Below are positions 63,317 to 64,000 of a stretch of 64,000 bases of DNA, piece after piece. Within the stretch, counting starts at the first letter, position 1. Each line of letters begins with the position of its first letter. This stretch comes from Clostridium sp. MD294 (GTDB lineage: Bacteria; Bacillota; Clostridia; Lachnospirales; Anaerotignaceae): NCBI RefSeq assembly GCF_000364165.2, contig NZ_CP097810.1, forward strand, positions 1,426,001 to 1,490,000. The letters are read 5' to 3'. Below the pieces are notes generated by a model. That model saw only the letters and a list, made by a program, of their open reading frames with translations. It was not told the DNA's origin and did not search any database. A program made the position numbers and the translations under genes.

Positions 63317-63832
63317 ATGAAACAAACAGTAGATTTAACAAAACAGTCAAAAAGAAAAATCACCACAAAAGCAGTAGCATTTACAGGTATTGTTGCAGCA
63401 GTATATGCTGTTACAACACTAGCTATAGCACCTTTAAGTTTTGGAGCGATACAGCTTCGATTTTCGGAAGTGCTTGTGTTGTTGGCATTTATTGATGCAG
63501 GATTTGCACCTGGACTCATATTAGGCTGTGTGATAGCAAATGCTTTTAGTCCTATGGGGATAGTAGATGTGGTATTTGGTACAGCTTGTACTACAGCGGC
63601 ATTGATAGGCATTACAAAATCAAAAAATCTTTTTGTAGCAACATTGTGGCCAACAATATGTAACGCATTTATAGGAGTAGAATTATATATTGTGTTGGGA
63701 TTGCCTTTGTTTTTTTCTATGGCAACGGTTGCACTGGGAGAATTTGCAGTAGTAACTTGTATAGGTTATCCTTTGTTCCGATACATATTGAATAATCAAA
63801 AATTAGTAGAACAACTGAAAATAAATAGATAG
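63317..63832 (+). CDS. queT: QueT-type ECF transporter S component
   Basis: 171 residues from the ATG at 63317, preceded by GGGAGGAAT; a longer frame from 63272 starts inside the riboswitch and is rejected. Five or six membrane helices after a basic start. The LSFGAIQLRFSEVLVLLAF and VDVVFGTACTTAALIG motifs are those of QueT, the substrate-binding unit that brings queuosine precursors (preQ0/preQ1) in with a shared ECF module not in the window. Its preQ1 riboswitch supports this. A terminator follows. Confidence 0.93.
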   Translation: MKQTVDLTKQSKRKITTKAVAFTGIVAAVYAVTTLAIAPLSFGAIQLRFSEVLVLLAFIDAGFAPGLILGCVIANAFSPMGIVDVVFGTACTTAALIGITKSKNLFVATLWPTICNAFIGVELYIVLGLPLFFSMATVALGEFAVVTCIGYPLFRYILNNQKLVEQLKINR

Positions 63833-63836
63833 TGAT

Positions 63837-63864
63837 AAAAGAGCAGTATTTTCTGCTCTTTTTT
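63837..63864 (+). terminator. Terminator after queT
   Basis: AAAAGAGCAG and CTGCTCTTTT pair around TATTTT, followed by T residues. Confidence 0.88.
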
Positions 63865-63894
63865 GATATAATGAAATAAAAGAAGGTGAAAGCA

Positions 63895-64000
63895 ATGAAA
63901 AACGATGAAAAATTAGGACGTTTTATTAGCATGGTGTTAAGGCATAAACCAGAAAGTATTGGTATTGTGTTAGATGAATATGGCTATACAGATGTCAAAG
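63895..64000 (+). CDS. kptA: RNA 2'-phosphotransferase KptA/Tpt1 (N-terminal part)
   Basis: Only 35 codons lie in the window, from an ATG with AAGGTG upstream. LGRFISMVLRHKPESIGIVL and the following DEYGYTDV match the highly conserved N-terminus of KptA/Tpt1, which moves the 2'-phosphate left at spliced RNA junctions to NAD+. Bacterial KptA has no settled function. Its location about 2 kb after rtcB, another RNA-end enzyme, may be meaningful, but each has its own promoter or leader region. The rest is beyond the window edge. Confidence 0.85.
   Translation, partial: MKNDEKLGRFISMVLRHKPESIGIVLDEYGYTDVK

Overview
The window looks like a chromosomal segment of a low-GC, strictly anaerobic, endospore-forming Firmicute of the class Clostridia. 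The reasons are AT-rich DNA with strong AGGAGG-type ribosome binding sites, an oxygen-sensitive pyruvate:ferredoxin oxidoreductase, a 2-hydroxyacyl-CoA dehydratase subunit beside a propionate/lactate-type CoA-transferase, a Na+-type V-ATPase, and sporulation genes (spoIVFA/spoIVFB and an alpha/beta-type SASP). The dehydratase plus CoA-transferase pair recalls acrylate-pathway fermenters of the Anaerotignum propionicum kind; that placement is inference. No rRNA, tRNA, CRISPR array, prophage or insertion sequence was seen.

Layout. 1-2.3 kb: end of a 2-hydroxyacyl-CoA dehydratase subunit and a CoA-transferase. 2.3-7.1 kb: LysR regulator, acetyltransferase, alanine racemase, an unrecognised protein and a thioredoxin-fold lipoprotein. 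7.3-14.2 kb: one operon with a MacA-like adaptor, ABC ATPase, ABC permease, OmpR-type response regulator, sensor kinase and a TolC-family protein. 14.3-16.1 kb: spoIVFA (split into two overlapping frames) and spoIVFB. 16.1-17.2 kb: BlaI-type repressor and an unknown membrane protein. 17.3-20.3 kb: asd-dapA-dapB on the minus strand behind a lysine riboswitch. 20.4-22.9 kb: SASP, methyltransferase, Hsp33, NUDIX. 23.5-32.0 kb: nine-gene V-ATPase operon (G-I-K-E-C-F-A-B-D). 32.1-33.7 kb: a decayed ORF and a membrane diguanylate cyclase. 34.0-37.5 kb: a second adaptor-ATPase-permease set. 37.7-41.2 kb: TrkH/TrkA potassium uptake and a cytidylate-kinase-like protein. 41.5-50.5 kb: aspS, a structured intergenic region, a stalk-domain protein, nifJ and brnQ. 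50.6-58.2 kb: fused AroE-AroK, a GHL10 lipoprotein, a CbxX-type AAA ATPase, a SUKH protein, DAHP synthase, and trpS behind a tryptophan T-box. 58.4-64.0 kb: a convergent restriction-modification pair, RtcB RNA ligase behind a terminator-like leader, an unknown protein, a RibD/DHFR-like protein, queT behind a preQ1-I riboswitch, and the start of kptA.

How it fits together. Many genes serve anaerobic energy and ion metabolism (PFOR, CoA-transferase, V-ATPase, Trk). Three cis-acting RNAs (lysine, tRNA-Trp, preQ1) tie biosynthesis or uptake to metabolite levels. The least ordinary parts are the TolC-family protein without evident barrel segments in an apparently one-membrane organism, the split spoIVFA, the RtcB/KptA neighbourhood beside a restriction-modification locus, the hairpin in front of rtcB and the folded region after aspS. 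All assignments come from reading the sequence; no database search was run.
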